A DNA stretch of 64,000 bases from Fodinicola acaciae (GCF_010993745.1 NZ_WOTN01000003.1:620001-684000); one strand, 5' to 3'; shown: positions 34,201-43,156, counted from the first letter of the stretch. Notes: a model not told the origin generated them from the sequence alone. Numbers and translations: made by a program.

Positions 34201-35412
34201 CTACGTTCGAAGGGCTGCTGGTGGCAGGTGGCCTTCGACGAAGTGCATCGCGACCGCGGCGGCCAGCGCAAGCACGACCAAGGCGATCCATGGCGCGGCC
34301 GGAGCCAGCGAGAACAGCTGTGTGAACATCACCGGTGCCAGTACGTTGGCGAACGCGAACGAATACTGGAAAGCGCCGAGATAGCGACCGCGCGCGGCCG
34401 GCGGACTCGCGCCGGCGGCCAGGCCCATCGAGGTCGGCGCGTGCATCAGCTCGGCGGTCGTGAAAGCAAGCGTCAGTACGAAAACGAACGCGGCGGTCAG
34501 AAAGGCCGGCAGGTAGAACGCGATCGCCAGACAGCAACTCCACAGCGACCACACGACACCGGCGACAAACAAAATCAGCACGCGGCGGCGGCCGCGCAGC
34601 CGGCGTACGACCATCGTCTGCAGCAGCGCGATCGCAGCCGTGTTGATAGCGAAGACGACACCATTGACCCAGCCGGGTTGATGCAGGCCGAGCCGCAGAT
34701 AGACCGGCCCACCGACCACGAACATCGTGACGCACAAAGCGAAAACCGTGTTGATGCCGATCAGCGCCAGATACGGCCGGTTGCGGCCGAGCGGCTGCGC
34801 ACCGCCGGTGTCCTGTTCGCGTACGACCGGCCGCGCCGATCGTCCGGCGAACGCCAGGATCAGGATCGCGGCCAGGAAGGACACCGCGTCGAGGCCGACG
34901 ATCAGCTGGTAGGCGAATTTCTCCCCGATGGCCACCAAACCGGCGCTCACCACCGATCCGATGCCGACACCGGCGTTCTGCACCGCACCGACCACACCAA
35001 ACCAGTGATCGCGCCGCTCCACCGCACTGCGCTCGGTGACCAGCGTGAAGATGGCCGACCAGAAAAACCGCTGTCCGAACGCGGTCGTCATCACCGTGAC
35101 GACAAGCAAAACCGGTTCGCGTACGAACAGATAGCCGGCGAATCCCAGGCCCTGCAACACAAAGCTGACCAGCACCACCTGGCGCGCGCCGATCCGGTCG
35201 GCCAGCATGCCGATCAGCACCGGCAGCGGAACGGAAACCAGCGTCGCGATGCTGACGCACGCGCCGACCGTGCCGACCGGAATGCCGGCGACCACGATGA
35301 AATACAGCAGTGACACCGGCAGATAGATCCCGGTGCCGATCGAGTCGATCACCAGTGTCGCGATGACCGGCGCCATCGACGCCGTGTCGGAATCTTCCTT
35401 TGCCGTGGTCAC
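34201..35412 (-). CDS. MFS transporter
   Basis: A 403-residue permease with about 12 hydrophobic helices. The loop 2-3 signature is GMLADRIGARQVV, and the duplicate signature in the second half is RRLRGRRRVL. It starts with GTG at 35412, and 20 bp separate it from the luciferase-like oxidoreductase gene upstream on the same strand. They may form an operon, in which case its expression follows the MerR/SoxR-type promoter at 36328-36358. Probably a drug or metabolite exporter. Confidence 0.85.
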   Translation of the reverse strand: MTTAKEDSDTASMAPVIATLVIDSIGTGIYLPVSLLYFIVVAGIPVGTVGACVSIATLVSVPLPVLIGMLADRIGARQVVLVSFVLQGLGFAGYLFVREPVLLVVTVMTTAFGQRFFWSAIFTLVTERSAVERRDHWFGVVGAVQNAGVGIGSVVSAGLVAIGEKFAYQLIVGLDAVSFLAAILILAFAGRSARPVVREQDTGGAQPLGRNRPYLALIGINTVFALCVTMFVVGGPVYLRLGLHQPGWVNGVVFAINTAAIALLQTMVVRRLRGRRRVLILFVAGVVWSLWSCCLAIAFYLPAFLTAAFVFVLTLAFTTAELMHAPTSMGLAAGASPPAARGRYLGAFQYSFAFANVLAPVMFTQLFSLAPAAPWIALVVLALAAAVAMHFVEGHLPPAALRT

Positions 35413-35432
35413 GCCATGCCAGCGTACGTGAG

Positions 35433-36320
35433 TCAGCGCAGCAGCGCGTGCCCCTCCGCCAGTTGCTCGGCCTGCCGCAACCAGTCGTCGCCGTCCAGCG
35501 CGAGCGCGACCCGGTGCGCGCCGGCCTCCGCGTAGCCGGCCAACCGCTCGGCGATTTCCTGCGGTCCGCCGAAAATCGGCACCGCGGGCGCCTCCTCCGG
35601 TGGGATGCCGAAGGTCGAGGTGAGGTCGCGTACGAACGCGTCGAAATACGCCCTGTCCGCGATGTGATGGCCGCCAACGGTCACCATCGGCTCTTTCCCG
35701 GCCAGGTCACGCAGCTTGGCGACACCGTCGGCGAGTACACCGTGTGGCACCAGGGAAGGAAACCACTCCGCGTCGTACTTCACGACGCGGTCGAGCGTAC
35801 GCGGCGCGGCGCTGCCACCAATCAGGACCGGCGGCATCTTCGCGGCCGGCGCGATCGTCACGGTCACGCCCCGAGTTTCGGTCGGAGCACCGGAAACCAG
35901 GCTCGGCAGCAGGTCGAGCGCCTCGTCGGTCAGCCGGCCACGATCGGCCGGCGCGACGCCGAGCGCCGGCCAGAACGGCGCCCGCGGAAAGCCACCCGAT
36001 CCGACGCCGAACAACACCCGACCACCGGAAACGTATTGCAAACTCGCGATTTCCGCGGCCGTACGGACCGGCGCGTGCAGCGGCAGCACGTAGACGCTGA
36101 AGCCGAGGTTGATCCGCTCGGTCGCCTCCGCCGCGACGCCGAGCGCCATCACGCTGTCCAGCGCCGGCGTGCCGTCTCCCATGTCGAAGTCGGCGACCCA
36201 CACCGACTCGAAGCCGAGTTGCTCCGCGTGCCGCGCGGCGGCGCCAATGCCGCCGGCGGCACGCAGGTTGTCCAGGTTGGCGATGGTCGGCAGGCAGAGC
36301 CCCAGTTTCAGATCCGTCAT
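35433..36320 (-). CDS. Luciferase-like (LLM class) F420-dependent oxidoreductase
   Basis: A 295-residue TIM-barrel oxidoreductase of the luciferase-like monooxygenase superfamily. Seen segments are HAEQLGFESVWVADF, AAEATERINLGFSVYVLP, LQYVSGGRVLFGVGSGGF (typical LLM cofactor-contact motif) and PPVLIGGSAAPRTLDRVVKY. In actinomycetes this family uses F420 or FMN. The ATG at 36320 begins 7 nt after a TAGCGT -10 box, so the transcript is probably leaderless. The promoter has a 19-bp spacer filled by a dyad, typical of MerR-family activation. No merR gene is adjacent. Confidence 0.88.
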   Translation of the reverse strand: MTDLKLGLCLPTIANLDNLRAAGGIGAAARHAEQLGFESVWVADFDMGDGTPALDSVMALGVAAEATERINLGFSVYVLPLHAPVRTAAEIASLQYVSGGRVLFGVGSGGFPRAPFWPALGVAPADRGRLTDEALDLLPSLVSGAPTETRGVTVTIAPAAKMPPVLIGGSAAPRTLDRVVKYDAEWFPSLVPHGVLADGVAKLRDLAGKEPMVTVGGHHIADRAYFDAFVRDLTSTFGIPPEEAPAVPIFGGPQEIAERLAGYAEAGAHRVALALDGDDWLRQAEQLAEGHALLR

Positions 36321-36327
36321 GCCACCG

Positions 36328-36358
36328 ACGCTAGAACCTCAACTTATGTCGAGGTCAA
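36328..36358 (-). promoter_or_regulatory. MerR/SoxR-type promoter with 19-bp spacer
   Basis: On the minus strand, TTGACC (36358-36353) and TAGCGT (36333-36328) are separated by 19 bp. The spacer area is occupied by the dyad CCTCAACTTATGTCGAGG (36337-36354), arms CCTCRAC/GTYGAGG, close to the SoxR-box layout. MerR-family activators work on exactly this geometry. Confidence 0.65.
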
Positions 36359-36484
36359 CAGACTTTCCAATCGGAATCCGATTGCGTCTTCGGATGCCTC
36401 CCGACCCGCATATTTGTCATAACGCGTGCCAATCGGACCCCAGGCTCGGGTCCCCAGCCAGACCCCAGAACCAGGAACCAGGAC

Positions 36485-37933
36485 CTACCGGTGCAGGAAC
36501 TCGTGGACGCGGTCGACGTAGGGCTGGCGGTCATAGCTGCCGACCAGCGCGCCCGCCATCCGCACCGGGTCACCGAAGAAGTAGTACTCGTACAACGCCT
36601 GCCGGCCGCCGAAAGCTGACACCGCCAGGTCCCAGGCCAGCCGGAACAGCCGTACGCGCTCCGGCCCGTCCAGTGCCGCGGACTGCAGATACCGCGCGAT
36701 GTCGCTGGCCGCGGTGCCGTTGACGTCGGCCTCGGTCGGCAGCGACATCAGGCCGCTCGCGCCGAACTTCCGGATGATCTCGGGGAAACGCTGGTAGAGC
36801 TTGGGATAGTAGTTGCGCGCTGCGTTCAGCGGCTCCCATTTCGGCGTCATGACACCGAAAGAGTTCACCGACGCGTCCGCCTCGGACGCACGCAGCAGTC
36901 CACGCAGCACCTCCAGTGCGACGATGACCTCGGCCACGTTTTCCTGGATATGGCTGAACTTGTCGATGCCGATCGCCTCGGTCATCGCGGTCAGCAGGCC
37001 GAGTACGAACTCGGTTTTCGCCGTCGTACGCGTGACGACCTGGTGCGTCATGTGGACGACCGCGCTGGTGTCAGTGTAGAAGTTGTTGCACAGCTCCGGA
37101 TGCCCGAGCATGAAGACCCGCTCGTAGGGCACGTGCACCTTGTCGAAGACGACGACCGCGTCCATCTCCTCGAACCGCGTCGACAGCGGATGATCGAAAT
37201 GCGTGCCGCCGTAGTCAAACGACTCACGACAGATGAACCGCAGGCCGGGAGCGTCGCACGGAATGGCGAAAGCAAAGGAGTACGGCGCGTCCTCCGGCGT
37301 GCCGCGCAGCACGGTCGACGGAAACACCAGCAGCTCGTCGGCGGTCGGGCCGATGGTGGCCAGCATCCGCGCGCCTTCGACGACGATGCCGTTGTCGTCC
37401 TCGGAAACCACGCGCGCGGTCAGTTTTCCGCCGAGCTGCTGGCCTCCGCCGGTGGCGCGGTTGGCCTGCGGCGGGATCAGCGTGTGTGTGGTGAGCAGGT
37501 CCTGCTCGCGCACCATCTCGTAATAGCTGCGGATGTTCTCGGCGAACCGATAGTCGGCTTGCGCGAACCACTGGCCGGCGGTCGAGAGTGCCATCAGCGC
37601 GCTGTTGAGATAGTCACCGGTACGGCCGAGCGTGCCGAGGCTGTGGTCGGCCCAGGTCTTCATCATCGTCCGGCGCCGGACCAGGTCGTCGGCGGTTTTC
37701 GGCACCAGGAAAGAGGTCCCGACCCGGTCGCCGGTGATTGGCGAGGTGTATGTCAGCTTGTCCCGATAGCGCTCGTCATGCTGCATGTCGAAAAGCTCCG
37801 CGTACGTGCGCACGACATTGCGAAACGCCGGATGGTCCGGGATGTTGTCGGTGACCTCCTCGCCGTTGACGTGCACGCTCGGCCGCGTGGCGGCCAGCCG
37901 CTCGACGTACTCCTTGCCGGTCCTCGCACCCAT
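36485..37933 (-). CDS. hpaB: 4-hydroxyphenylacetate 3-monooxygenase, oxygenase component (HpaB family)
   Basis: A 482-residue FADH2-dependent phenol hydroxylase of the acyl-CoA-dehydrogenase fold. Family segments are KTWADHSLGTLGRTGDYLN, THTLIPPQANR, SEDDNGIVVEGARMLATIGP, MDAVVVFDKVHVPYERVF and FGGRQALYEYYFFGDPVRMA. It ortho-hydroxylates 4-hydroxyphenylacetate or another phenol, using reduced flavin from the partner reductase whose gene lies 9 bp upstream. Some family members hydroxylate chlorophenols, nitrophenols or tyrosine-derived metabolites, so the substrate is not certain. A divergent IclR regulator points to aromatic catabolism. Confidence 0.88.
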   Translation of the reverse strand: MGARTGKEYVERLAATRPSVHVNGEEVTDNIPDHPAFRNVVRTYAELFDMQHDERYRDKLTYTSPITGDRVGTSFLVPKTADDLVRRRTMMKTWADHSLGTLGRTGDYLNSALMALSTAGQWFAQADYRFAENIRSYYEMVREQDLLTTHTLIPPQANRATGGGQQLGGKLTARVVSEDDNGIVVEGARMLATIGPTADELLVFPSTVLRGTPEDAPYSFAFAIPCDAPGLRFICRESFDYGGTHFDHPLSTRFEEMDAVVVFDKVHVPYERVFMLGHPELCNNFYTDTSAVVHMTHQVVTRTTAKTEFVLGLLTAMTEAIGIDKFSHIQENVAEVIVALEVLRGLLRASEADASVNSFGVMTPKWEPLNAARNYYPKLYQRFPEIIRKFGASGLMSLPTEADVNGTAASDIARYLQSAALDGPERVRLFRLAWDLAVSAFGGRQALYEYYFFGDPVRMAGALVGSYDRQPYVDRVHEFLHR

Positions 37934-37942
37934 TTTCCGCTC

Positions 37943-38443
37943 CTAAATGAGAAACTCCATGCCGGTCTCCGGCTCCGCCACACTGGTGAACCTGCTGTTC
38001 GCGTACGCGAGCGCCTCGCCGTCGCGATAGGCGACGTCGACCACCTCGCCGACCACCAGCGTGTGGTCGCCGCCGTCGTAGCAGCGCCACGGCCGGCATT
38101 CCAGGCAGGCCAACGCGCCGGCCAGCCGCGGCGCCGCGACACCGTCGGACCAGACCGGCTCGATCGGCTGTGACCGGCCGGAGAAATGCCGCGCCACCCG
38201 CTCCTGCTCGGCGCCGAGCACGTTGACGCAGAATTCCGCGCCACACAAGGCATCGTGCGAGCGGGCTTGCTTGGCGATGCTGACCAGCACCAGCGGCGGA
38301 TCCATCGACACCGAGGTGAACGAGTTGACCGTGATGCCGCGCGGCCCGTCCCCGACGAAGGTCACGACGACGACGCCGGTCACGAACCGACCCAGACACG
38401 CTCGGAAGTCACCGGCGGAGAACTGCGGTGTGTCCCGCGTCAT
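37943..38443 (-). CDS. hpaC: Flavin reductase (HpaC family)
   Basis: A 166-residue NAD(P)H:flavin oxidoreductase of the split-barrel type. Key segments are FVTGVVVVTF, GITVNSFTSVSMDPPLVLVS (flavin contact), CVNVLGAEQERVARHFSG and GGDHTLVVGEVVDV with the conserved His. It feeds FADH2 to the HpaB-like oxygenase in the same operon. It is divergent from the IclR gene, with 68 bp that contain two nested inverted repeats. Confidence 0.88.
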   Translation of the reverse strand: MTRDTPQFSAGDFRACLGRFVTGVVVVTFVGDGPRGITVNSFTSVSMDPPLVLVSIAKQARSHDALCGAEFCVNVLGAEQERVARHFSGRSQPIEPVWSDGVAAPRLAGALACLECRPWRCYDGGDHTLVVGEVVDVAYRDGEALAYANSRFTSVAEPETGMEFLI

Positions 38444-38456
38444 ATTCGATAGTGTA

Positions 38457-38491
38457 GTACGAAAAACGTACGCTGTGAACCCTTAGCGTAC
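38457..38491. promoter_or_regulatory. Nested inverted repeats between hpaC and iclR
   Basis: GTACG-AAAAA-CGTAC at 38457-38471 overlaps a second perfect dyad, GTACGCT (38468-38474) and AGCGTAC (38485-38491), spaced 10 bp. Together they cover most of the divergent promoter region and are good candidates for the IclR regulator's binding sites. Confidence 0.5.
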
Positions 38492-38511
38492 ATAGAGGTT
38501 CGGAGCTTTTT

Positions 38512-39252
38512 GTGCAGATGCGTGCTCGCACCGGATATCGTGCGGTAATGAATACGCCGGGTAAGCCGACGCCAACCGAACACGCCGGAGCCCACTCCCT
38601 CACCCTCGAGCGGGGGTTGCGCGTCCTGAAGACTCTCGGTGACCATCCGGACGGTCTTTCGGTCTCGCAGCTGGCGCAGACCCTCGACACGCACCGTGCC
38701 GGCATCTACCGGCTGCTCGGCCCGTTGGTGGAGCAACGTTTGGTGATACGGCTGGAAAACGGGCGCTATGTGCTAGGTCCTGGACTGATCGAACTGGCCA
38801 GCAGGGTGCGGTCGCGGCTGCGCGAGGTCACCGTACCGATCCTGCAGCGGCTGGCCGACGCGTTGCGCGCCACCACCGCTCTGACGCTGCGTGACGGCGA
38901 CGAGGCGGTGGTCGCCGCCGTCCTGCAGCCCCGCAGCACCGACCTGCACATCGCCTACCGGACCGGTCTGCGCCATCCGGTCACGGTGGCCGCCTCCGGC
39001 ATCGCGTTGCTGGCCGGCCGGGCACCGCGTCCGGACGAGCGAGATGTGGTGACCCAGGCCAGAAAAGTCGGCTACGCGATCTCACACGGCGAGCTGTTGG
39101 TCGGCGCCAGCGGCGTCGGCGCGCCGATCCAGCTGCCCGGCCGCGAGGTCGATGCGAGCATCAGCGCGGTCTGGGTCGACGATCGCGACCCGCACCTGGC
39201 CGGCCGCGAGCTGGTGAAGGCCGCCCGGCAGATCACGTACGAACTTGGCTGA
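38512..39252 (+). CDS. IclR-family transcriptional regulator
   Basis: A regulator of 246 residues from GTG 38512, which has GGAG six bases upstream; ATG 38548 is the alternative (234 residues). The N-terminal winged helix is LTLERGLRVLKTLGDHP, then LSVSQLAQTLDTHRAGIYRL. The C-terminal IclR effector domain has TALTLRDGDEAVVAAVL and later HGELLVGASGVGAPI. It is divergent from the hpaBC-like operon and probably responds to an aromatic acid. Confidence 0.88.
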   Translation: MQMRARTGYRAVMNTPGKPTPTEHAGAHSLTLERGLRVLKTLGDHPDGLSVSQLAQTLDTHRAGIYRLLGPLVEQRLVIRLENGRYVLGPGLIELASRVRSRLREVTVPILQRLADALRATTALTLRDGDEAVVAAVLQPRSTDLHIAYRTGLRHPVTVAASGIALLAGRAPRPDERDVVTQARKVGYAISHGELLVGASGVGAPIQLPGREVDASISAVWVDDRDPHLAGRELVKAARQITYELG

Positions 39253-39254
39253 CC

Positions 39255-39317
39255 GCCGCGAGGGTGACGTTTGCCGGTCGTTTGTGGCCTGACGACCGGC
39301 AAAACGTCACCGGCGGC
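39255..39317. terminator. Hairpin, GGTGACGTTTT family, copy 2
   Basis: Starts 3 bp after the iclR stop. The arms pair GGTGACGTTT-GCCGGTCGT with ACGACCGGC-AAAACGTCACC plus an outer GCCGC/GGCGGC; each arm has one indel. The core equals that of the hairpins at 15796 and 45114 although the inner stems differ. Confidence 0.65.
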
Positions 39318-39349
39318 AGGTTTTTGCCGTTGGGGCGTACGCTGCCGCC

Positions 39350-40006
39350 ATGCCGACGCTGACCGCGGACCTCATGCTGCTGCTGTCCAATGACGGCCTC
39401 ACGCCGGTCACCGAGTGGCGCGACCTGGCGGTCGCCGGCGGGTTGCTCTTCGATCTGCTCGCCGCCGACCGCGTTGCGATCAGCTCCGACGCCGTCACCC
39501 TCAAGGACAACCGGCCGACCGGCTTGGCGGCCAGCGACGCGGCGCTCCGACAGCTCGCGTTTCTCCACCAGGCGCCTCCTGACCAGGTCGTCGAGACGTT
39601 GCGGGCCGCGGTGAGCCAGCAGGCCAACAACCAGATGGCACAGGAGGAGATCGCACGCGCGCACCGACTCTCCAAGAAGACGGTGGTGTGGCAGGTGATG
39701 CGACCGGAGGAGCGGCAGTCGCTGACCGACCGGATAGCCGCGGCGATCGTCGCCGGCGAAACCGACGATGATCAGGTCAGGTCGCTGATCGCGGTGCTGC
39801 GCGGCGTACACGTCGGCGACCAGCTGTTGCGCATGTCCATCCGCGAGTTTCAGGCCGTCGCCGGTCACATCGTGTACGCACGGCATTGGCCGGGTGTGCT
39901 GATGGCGGACTCACTGGACCTGGCCCGTAACAGGATAACCTGCAAGGCGTACGAGCAACGGATCGTGCAACTGACGGACCAACTGGCCGCGCACATCAAC
40001 TACTAG
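39350..40006 (+). CDS. GPP34 (GOLPH3/VPS74-like) family protein
   Basis: A 218-residue protein with the GPP34 pattern: an N-terminal LTADLMLLLSNDGLTP, then AVAGGLLFDLLAADRVAI and a helical body. In eukaryotes the family binds phosphoinositides on Golgi membranes; in actinobacteria, where it is common, the function is not established, though membrane association is likely. The gene is single and its last 11 bp overlap the convergent GntR gene. Confidence 0.85.
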   Translation: MPTLTADLMLLLSNDGLTPVTEWRDLAVAGGLLFDLLAADRVAISSDAVTLKDNRPTGLAASDAALRQLAFLHQAPPDQVVETLRAAVSQQANNQMAQEEIARAHRLSKKTVVWQVMRPEERQSLTDRIAAAIVAGETDDDQVRSLIAVLRGVHVGDQLLRMSIREFQAVAGHIVYARHWPGVLMADSLDLARNRITCKAYEQRIVQLTDQLAAHINY

Positions 40007-40658
40007 CCTGGCTGGCCTGCCACTCGCGGAAGCTGGTCACCGTGTTGAGCTTGTGAGCGCGCGCCGCCGCCTCGATCGCGGCCGAGTCGTCGCCGCCGAG
40101 CAGGTCGATGATCCGGTCGTGCTCGGCGATGGAAGCCTTGCCGCGATAGGGAATCTGCACGAAGACCGTACGCCGGATGCGGTCCAGCCGCGCCGCGGTC
40201 GCCTCGATCAGCTCGACCAGATAGGGGTTCGGGCAGCGCGCGTAGATGGCCGCGTGGAAGTCGCGGTTGAGCGAGCCGAAGCCGAGCGAGTCCATCCGGT
40301 CCAGGCATTCCACCATGCCGGCGTTGATGTCGCGCAGCTTCTGGATGTCGGCCGGGGCAAGCAGCGGCGCGGCGAGTGCGGTCGCATAGCCTTCCAGCAC
40401 CGCGAGCACCGACAGCTCCTCGACGAACTGGCCGGGGTCGACCGGCGACACGCGCGCGCCGACCTGTGGCTCGAAGATCACCAGGCCTTCGGCCTCCAGC
40501 CGACGGATCGCCTCGCGCGCCGGCACCGCGCTGACCCCGAGCTCGCCGGCGATCGCGTCGATGACCAGCCGGAACCCCGGTCCGTACGTGCCGGACAGGA
40601 TGCGTTTGCGCAGCTCGTCATAGACCAGCTGCTGCTTGGTCGGCCGCTGTTCTGCCAC
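39996..40658 (-). CDS. GntR-family (FCD-type) transcriptional regulator
   Basis: A 220-residue regulator with an N-terminal winged helix (LVYDELRKRILSGTYGPG, LGVSAVPAREAIRRLEAEGL) and an FCD domain (LEGYATALAAPLLAP, NRDFHAAIYARCPNPYLVELI, EHDRIIDLL) with the expected metal/ligand Asp-His residues. The regulated genes are not evident: it converges on the GPP34 gene and the phospholipase gene lies upstream on the same strand. Confidence 0.88.
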   Translation of the reverse strand: MAEQRPTKQQLVYDELRKRILSGTYGPGFRLVIDAIAGELGVSAVPAREAIRRLEAEGLVIFEPQVGARVSPVDPGQFVEELSVLAVLEGYATALAAPLLAPADIQKLRDINAGMVECLDRMDSLGFGSLNRDFHAAIYARCPNPYLVELIEATAARLDRIRRTVFVQIPYRGKASIAEHDRIIDLLGGDDSAAIEAAARAHKLNTVTSFREWQASQASS

Positions 40659-40683
40659 CCTCCTACGTTAGCTGGCCGGATGC

Positions 40684-40730
40684 CGCGACGACTCGTCACC
40701 GGCAGCTGGCGCCGGTAACGAGTCGTTGCG
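40684..40730. terminator. Hairpin downstream of the phospholipase gene
   Basis: 20-bp arms (CGCGACGACTCGTCACCGGC and GCCGGTAACGAGTCGTTGCG, 18 matches) around a 7-nt loop, 5 bp after the phospholipase C stop on the minus strand. Confidence 0.7.
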
Positions 40731-40734
40731 ACCT

Positions 40735-42171
40735 TCACGGGATGTGCGGACGGGTGCCGGGTTCCTGTTTGGGTGGGGTCTGGTCGGCGCCGGGCAGCGT
40801 GGGCGCCGGCAGGTTGGCCACCTCGTACTGCGCCTCCTGCAGCTTGCGGCGGGTGTCGGGCAGCCGCGGCGGGTACGGTCGCGGCGAGCGAAACCGGAAG
40901 GCCGAGGTGAGGTCACCGAAGGTCTTGCGCCGCCAGTCGCTGATGTTCGGCTCCTCGACACCGGTCAACTTCTCGACGAACCGCAGGCACGAGGTGTGGT
41001 CGAAGGTCTCGGTGGCGACCCAGCCGCCGGCCGTCCACGGCGAGACGATCACCAGCGGCACGCGATAGCCGCCACCGATCGGCAGGCCGCCGACGAACTC
41101 GTGCGGTGTGCCGGCCGGCGGGGTCGGCGGCACGACGTGGTCGAAAAGGCCGTCGTTCTCGTCGTAGTTGAGAACGAACGCGGTCTTGCGCCACACGCGC
41201 GGATTCGACGCGATGGCCTCGATCTTGCGCGCCACGAAGTCCGCGCCGGCCGCCGGGATGTAGTCAGGATGTTCCGACTCGTACGACGTGCAGATGATCC
41301 ACGAGACGGTCGGCAGCCGGTCGTTTCGCGCGTCCTCCTCGAAATCGTTGGGATGGCCGTAGGTCAGGCCGCGGTCGAACAGCGGCTCGCCGGGCTTGCT
41401 CTGCTGGAAGTTGTGGAAGTTTTCCAGCATGTTGCAGCCGTAGTTGTCGATGGTCTGGTAGACCTTCCAGCTGATGCCGGCCTTCTGCAGCCGCTCGGCG
41501 TACGTCGTCCAGGTGTAGCCGCCTTTGGGCACCACGTTGCTGATGATCGGACCGCCACCAGTGCCGTCCGGGTCGATGGTGCCGGTCATCCAGTACATCC
41601 GGTTTGGCCAGGTGGGGCCGAAAACCGAGCAGTGGTAGTGGTCGCCGACGGTGAAGGACTCGGCCAGCGCGTACTGGAACGGAATGTCCTCGCGCGTGTA
41701 GTAACCCATCACGTACGGCCCGTTGGCCTTGTCGGCGGCGCGGTGCGCCGGCAGCCAGTTGTCCATCTTTCCGTTGTTCCAGGCCTGGTGCTGCACCGAC
41801 CAGGCGTGGCTGGTGGACGGGATGGCCTGCGCGCTGCTCGCCCTGGTGTCCAGGTGGAACGGCAGCAGATAGCCTTTCGGGTTGACCGAGTCAGGCTGGT
41901 AGAACACCGAGTTTCCGTTCGGCAACTTGATCGCGTCCGGGTCGTCGAAGCCGGCGACGCCTTTCATGGTGCCGAAGTAGTGGTCGAACGACCGGTTTTC
42001 CTGCATCAGGAAGACCACGTGTTCGATGTCGTGCAGGGAACTGCGTTTCGGCGCCTCGGCGGCGAGCGCCTTCTGTACGTTTGGCGGCAACAACTGCGAT
42101 GCGGCGGCCGCTGCTCCGGTCGCCGCGGCCGCACCGAGCAGTCGCCGACGGGTCAGTTCGGTCATTCTCAC
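40735..42171 (-). CDS. Tat-exported phospholipase C-type phosphoesterase
   Basis: A 478-residue secreted phosphoesterase of the alkaline-phosphatase-like superfamily. The Tat signal is LTRRRLLGAAAATGAAAA at about residues 6-23. The catalytic domain shows the diagnostic MQENRSFDHYFGTMKGV, then HAWSVQHQAWNNGKMD and the metal-site stretch VLNYDENDGLFDHVVPP. It lacks the long C-terminal domains of the roughly 700-residue Pseudomonas enzymes, as is common in actinomycetes. It likely cleaves phospholipids or phosphate esters to supply phosphate. Confidence 0.9.
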   Translation of the reverse strand: MRMTELTRRRLLGAAAATGAAAAASQLLPPNVQKALAAEAPKRSSLHDIEHVVFLMQENRSFDHYFGTMKGVAGFDDPDAIKLPNGNSVFYQPDSVNPKGYLLPFHLDTRASSAQAIPSTSHAWSVQHQAWNNGKMDNWLPAHRAADKANGPYVMGYYTREDIPFQYALAESFTVGDHYHCSVFGPTWPNRMYWMTGTIDPDGTGGGPIISNVVPKGGYTWTTYAERLQKAGISWKVYQTIDNYGCNMLENFHNFQQSKPGEPLFDRGLTYGHPNDFEEDARNDRLPTVSWIICTSYESEHPDYIPAAGADFVARKIEAIASNPRVWRKTAFVLNYDENDGLFDHVVPPTPPAGTPHEFVGGLPIGGGYRVPLVIVSPWTAGGWVATETFDHTSCLRFVEKLTGVEEPNISDWRRKTFGDLTSAFRFRSPRPYPPRLPDTRRKLQEAQYEVANLPAPTLPGADQTPPKQEPGTRPHIP

Positions 42172-42308
42172 TCCGTCATCGGTGGAATGGGTCCGCAGGA
42201 ATCTTCAGTCCCACCGATTGTTTCGCAGGCGAATTCCAGGTCAACATTCGGCGACACTTTTTCGGTGACCTGATTTGGCCGCCAGCGCACCAAGAACTCG
42301 TTACGTTG

Positions 42309-42923
42309 TCAGCAGCGGTCGAGCATTCCGGAGAGCGCGCTCTTTTCCGCCGAGGTGACGGTGAGTTTGTAGTAGTACTTGACCGCGACCCAACGCGTCG
42401 CGTACGTGCACCAGTAGGAGGTGAGCGGTGGCTTCCAGGTGTCCGGCGACTGGTCGCTCTTCTCCTGGTTGACGTTGTCGGTGACGGCGAGCAGCTGTGG
42501 CCGGGTCAGGTCGTTGGCGAACTGTTCGCGTTTGGCCGTCGTCCAGCTGCTCGCACCGGTCTTCCACGCGTTGGCCAGTGGCACCATGTGGTCGATGTCG
42601 ATGTCGGAGGCCCTGGTCCAGGTGGCGCCGTCGTACGGACTCTTCCAGCTGCCGGAAGTCGGATAGCAGTCGCTGCCGACCCGGACGTTGGTGCCGTCGC
42701 GTTTCAGCACGGTCTCACGCGTGTCGCAGGTGCCGGACACGATGTGCCAGTGCGGAAACTTGTCCCGGCTGTAGCCGGAGGACGAGCCGTTGGGTTTCAC
42801 GGTCAGCGCGTTCAGCTCGCTCCTGGCGTCGGCCGGCGCGGCCTGTACGGGTGGGGTGATCGCGAGCGCCAACAGGATGGATGTCGCGGTCGCGGTCAGG
42901 ACGGCGAAGATTTTTCGTCTCAT
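42309..42923 (-). CDS. Secreted HNH-family nuclease (DUF1524-like)
   Basis: A 204-residue protein with a Sec signal peptide (about 1-28; KIFAVLTATATSILLALA, ending VQAAP) and a HNH-type ββα-metal core: DIDIDHMVPLANAWKTGA, then AVTDNVNQEKSD. Cysteines in GTCDTRE, GSDCYPT, YWCTYAT and LDRC could form disulfides outside the cell. Secreted members of this family are common in actinomycetes and are thought to degrade extracellular DNA. Confidence 0.85.
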   Translation of the reverse strand: MRRKIFAVLTATATSILLALAITPPVQAAPADARSELNALTVKPNGSSSGYSRDKFPHWHIVSGTCDTRETVLKRDGTNVRVGSDCYPTSGSWKSPYDGATWTRASDIDIDHMVPLANAWKTGASSWTTAKREQFANDLTRPQLLAVTDNVNQEKSDQSPDTWKPPLTSYWCTYATRWVAVKYYYKLTVTSAEKSALSGMLDRC

Positions 42924-43141
42924 GGCCCGGATCCCTCGAAATCGGCGGCCACCTGGGCCAGCTCGGCTCTGTGGACGATTTTTACCGTCGCATGACCGCG
43001 TACAAAATAGCTACAGCCGCCGGGTAAACAGTCGGTACCCAATTAATAACGTGCGAGACCTACCCACTGATGTCCAGTCGCGGACGCATGGTTTGCCGTG
43101 CCGCAGCTGCGAATTAGCGTCAGATTGATCAACTCTGCCTG
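42924..43141. other. Intergenic region upstream of the HNH nuclease
   Basis: About 220 bp, locally AT-richer than average around 42970-43070 (for example CAATTAATAACG), consistent with divergent promoters for the nuclease and the broken MFS gene. No specific motif can be assigned. Confidence 0.35.
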
Positions 43142-43156
43142 ATGCGGGAGGCATCG

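Noticed and set aside
42172-42308. PHO-box-like direct repeats upstream of the phospholipase gene
   Set aside because: GGTCACC, TGTCGCC and TGTTGACC occur on the minus strand, but spacing (14 and 10) does not fit the regular 11-bp PHO-box repeat.
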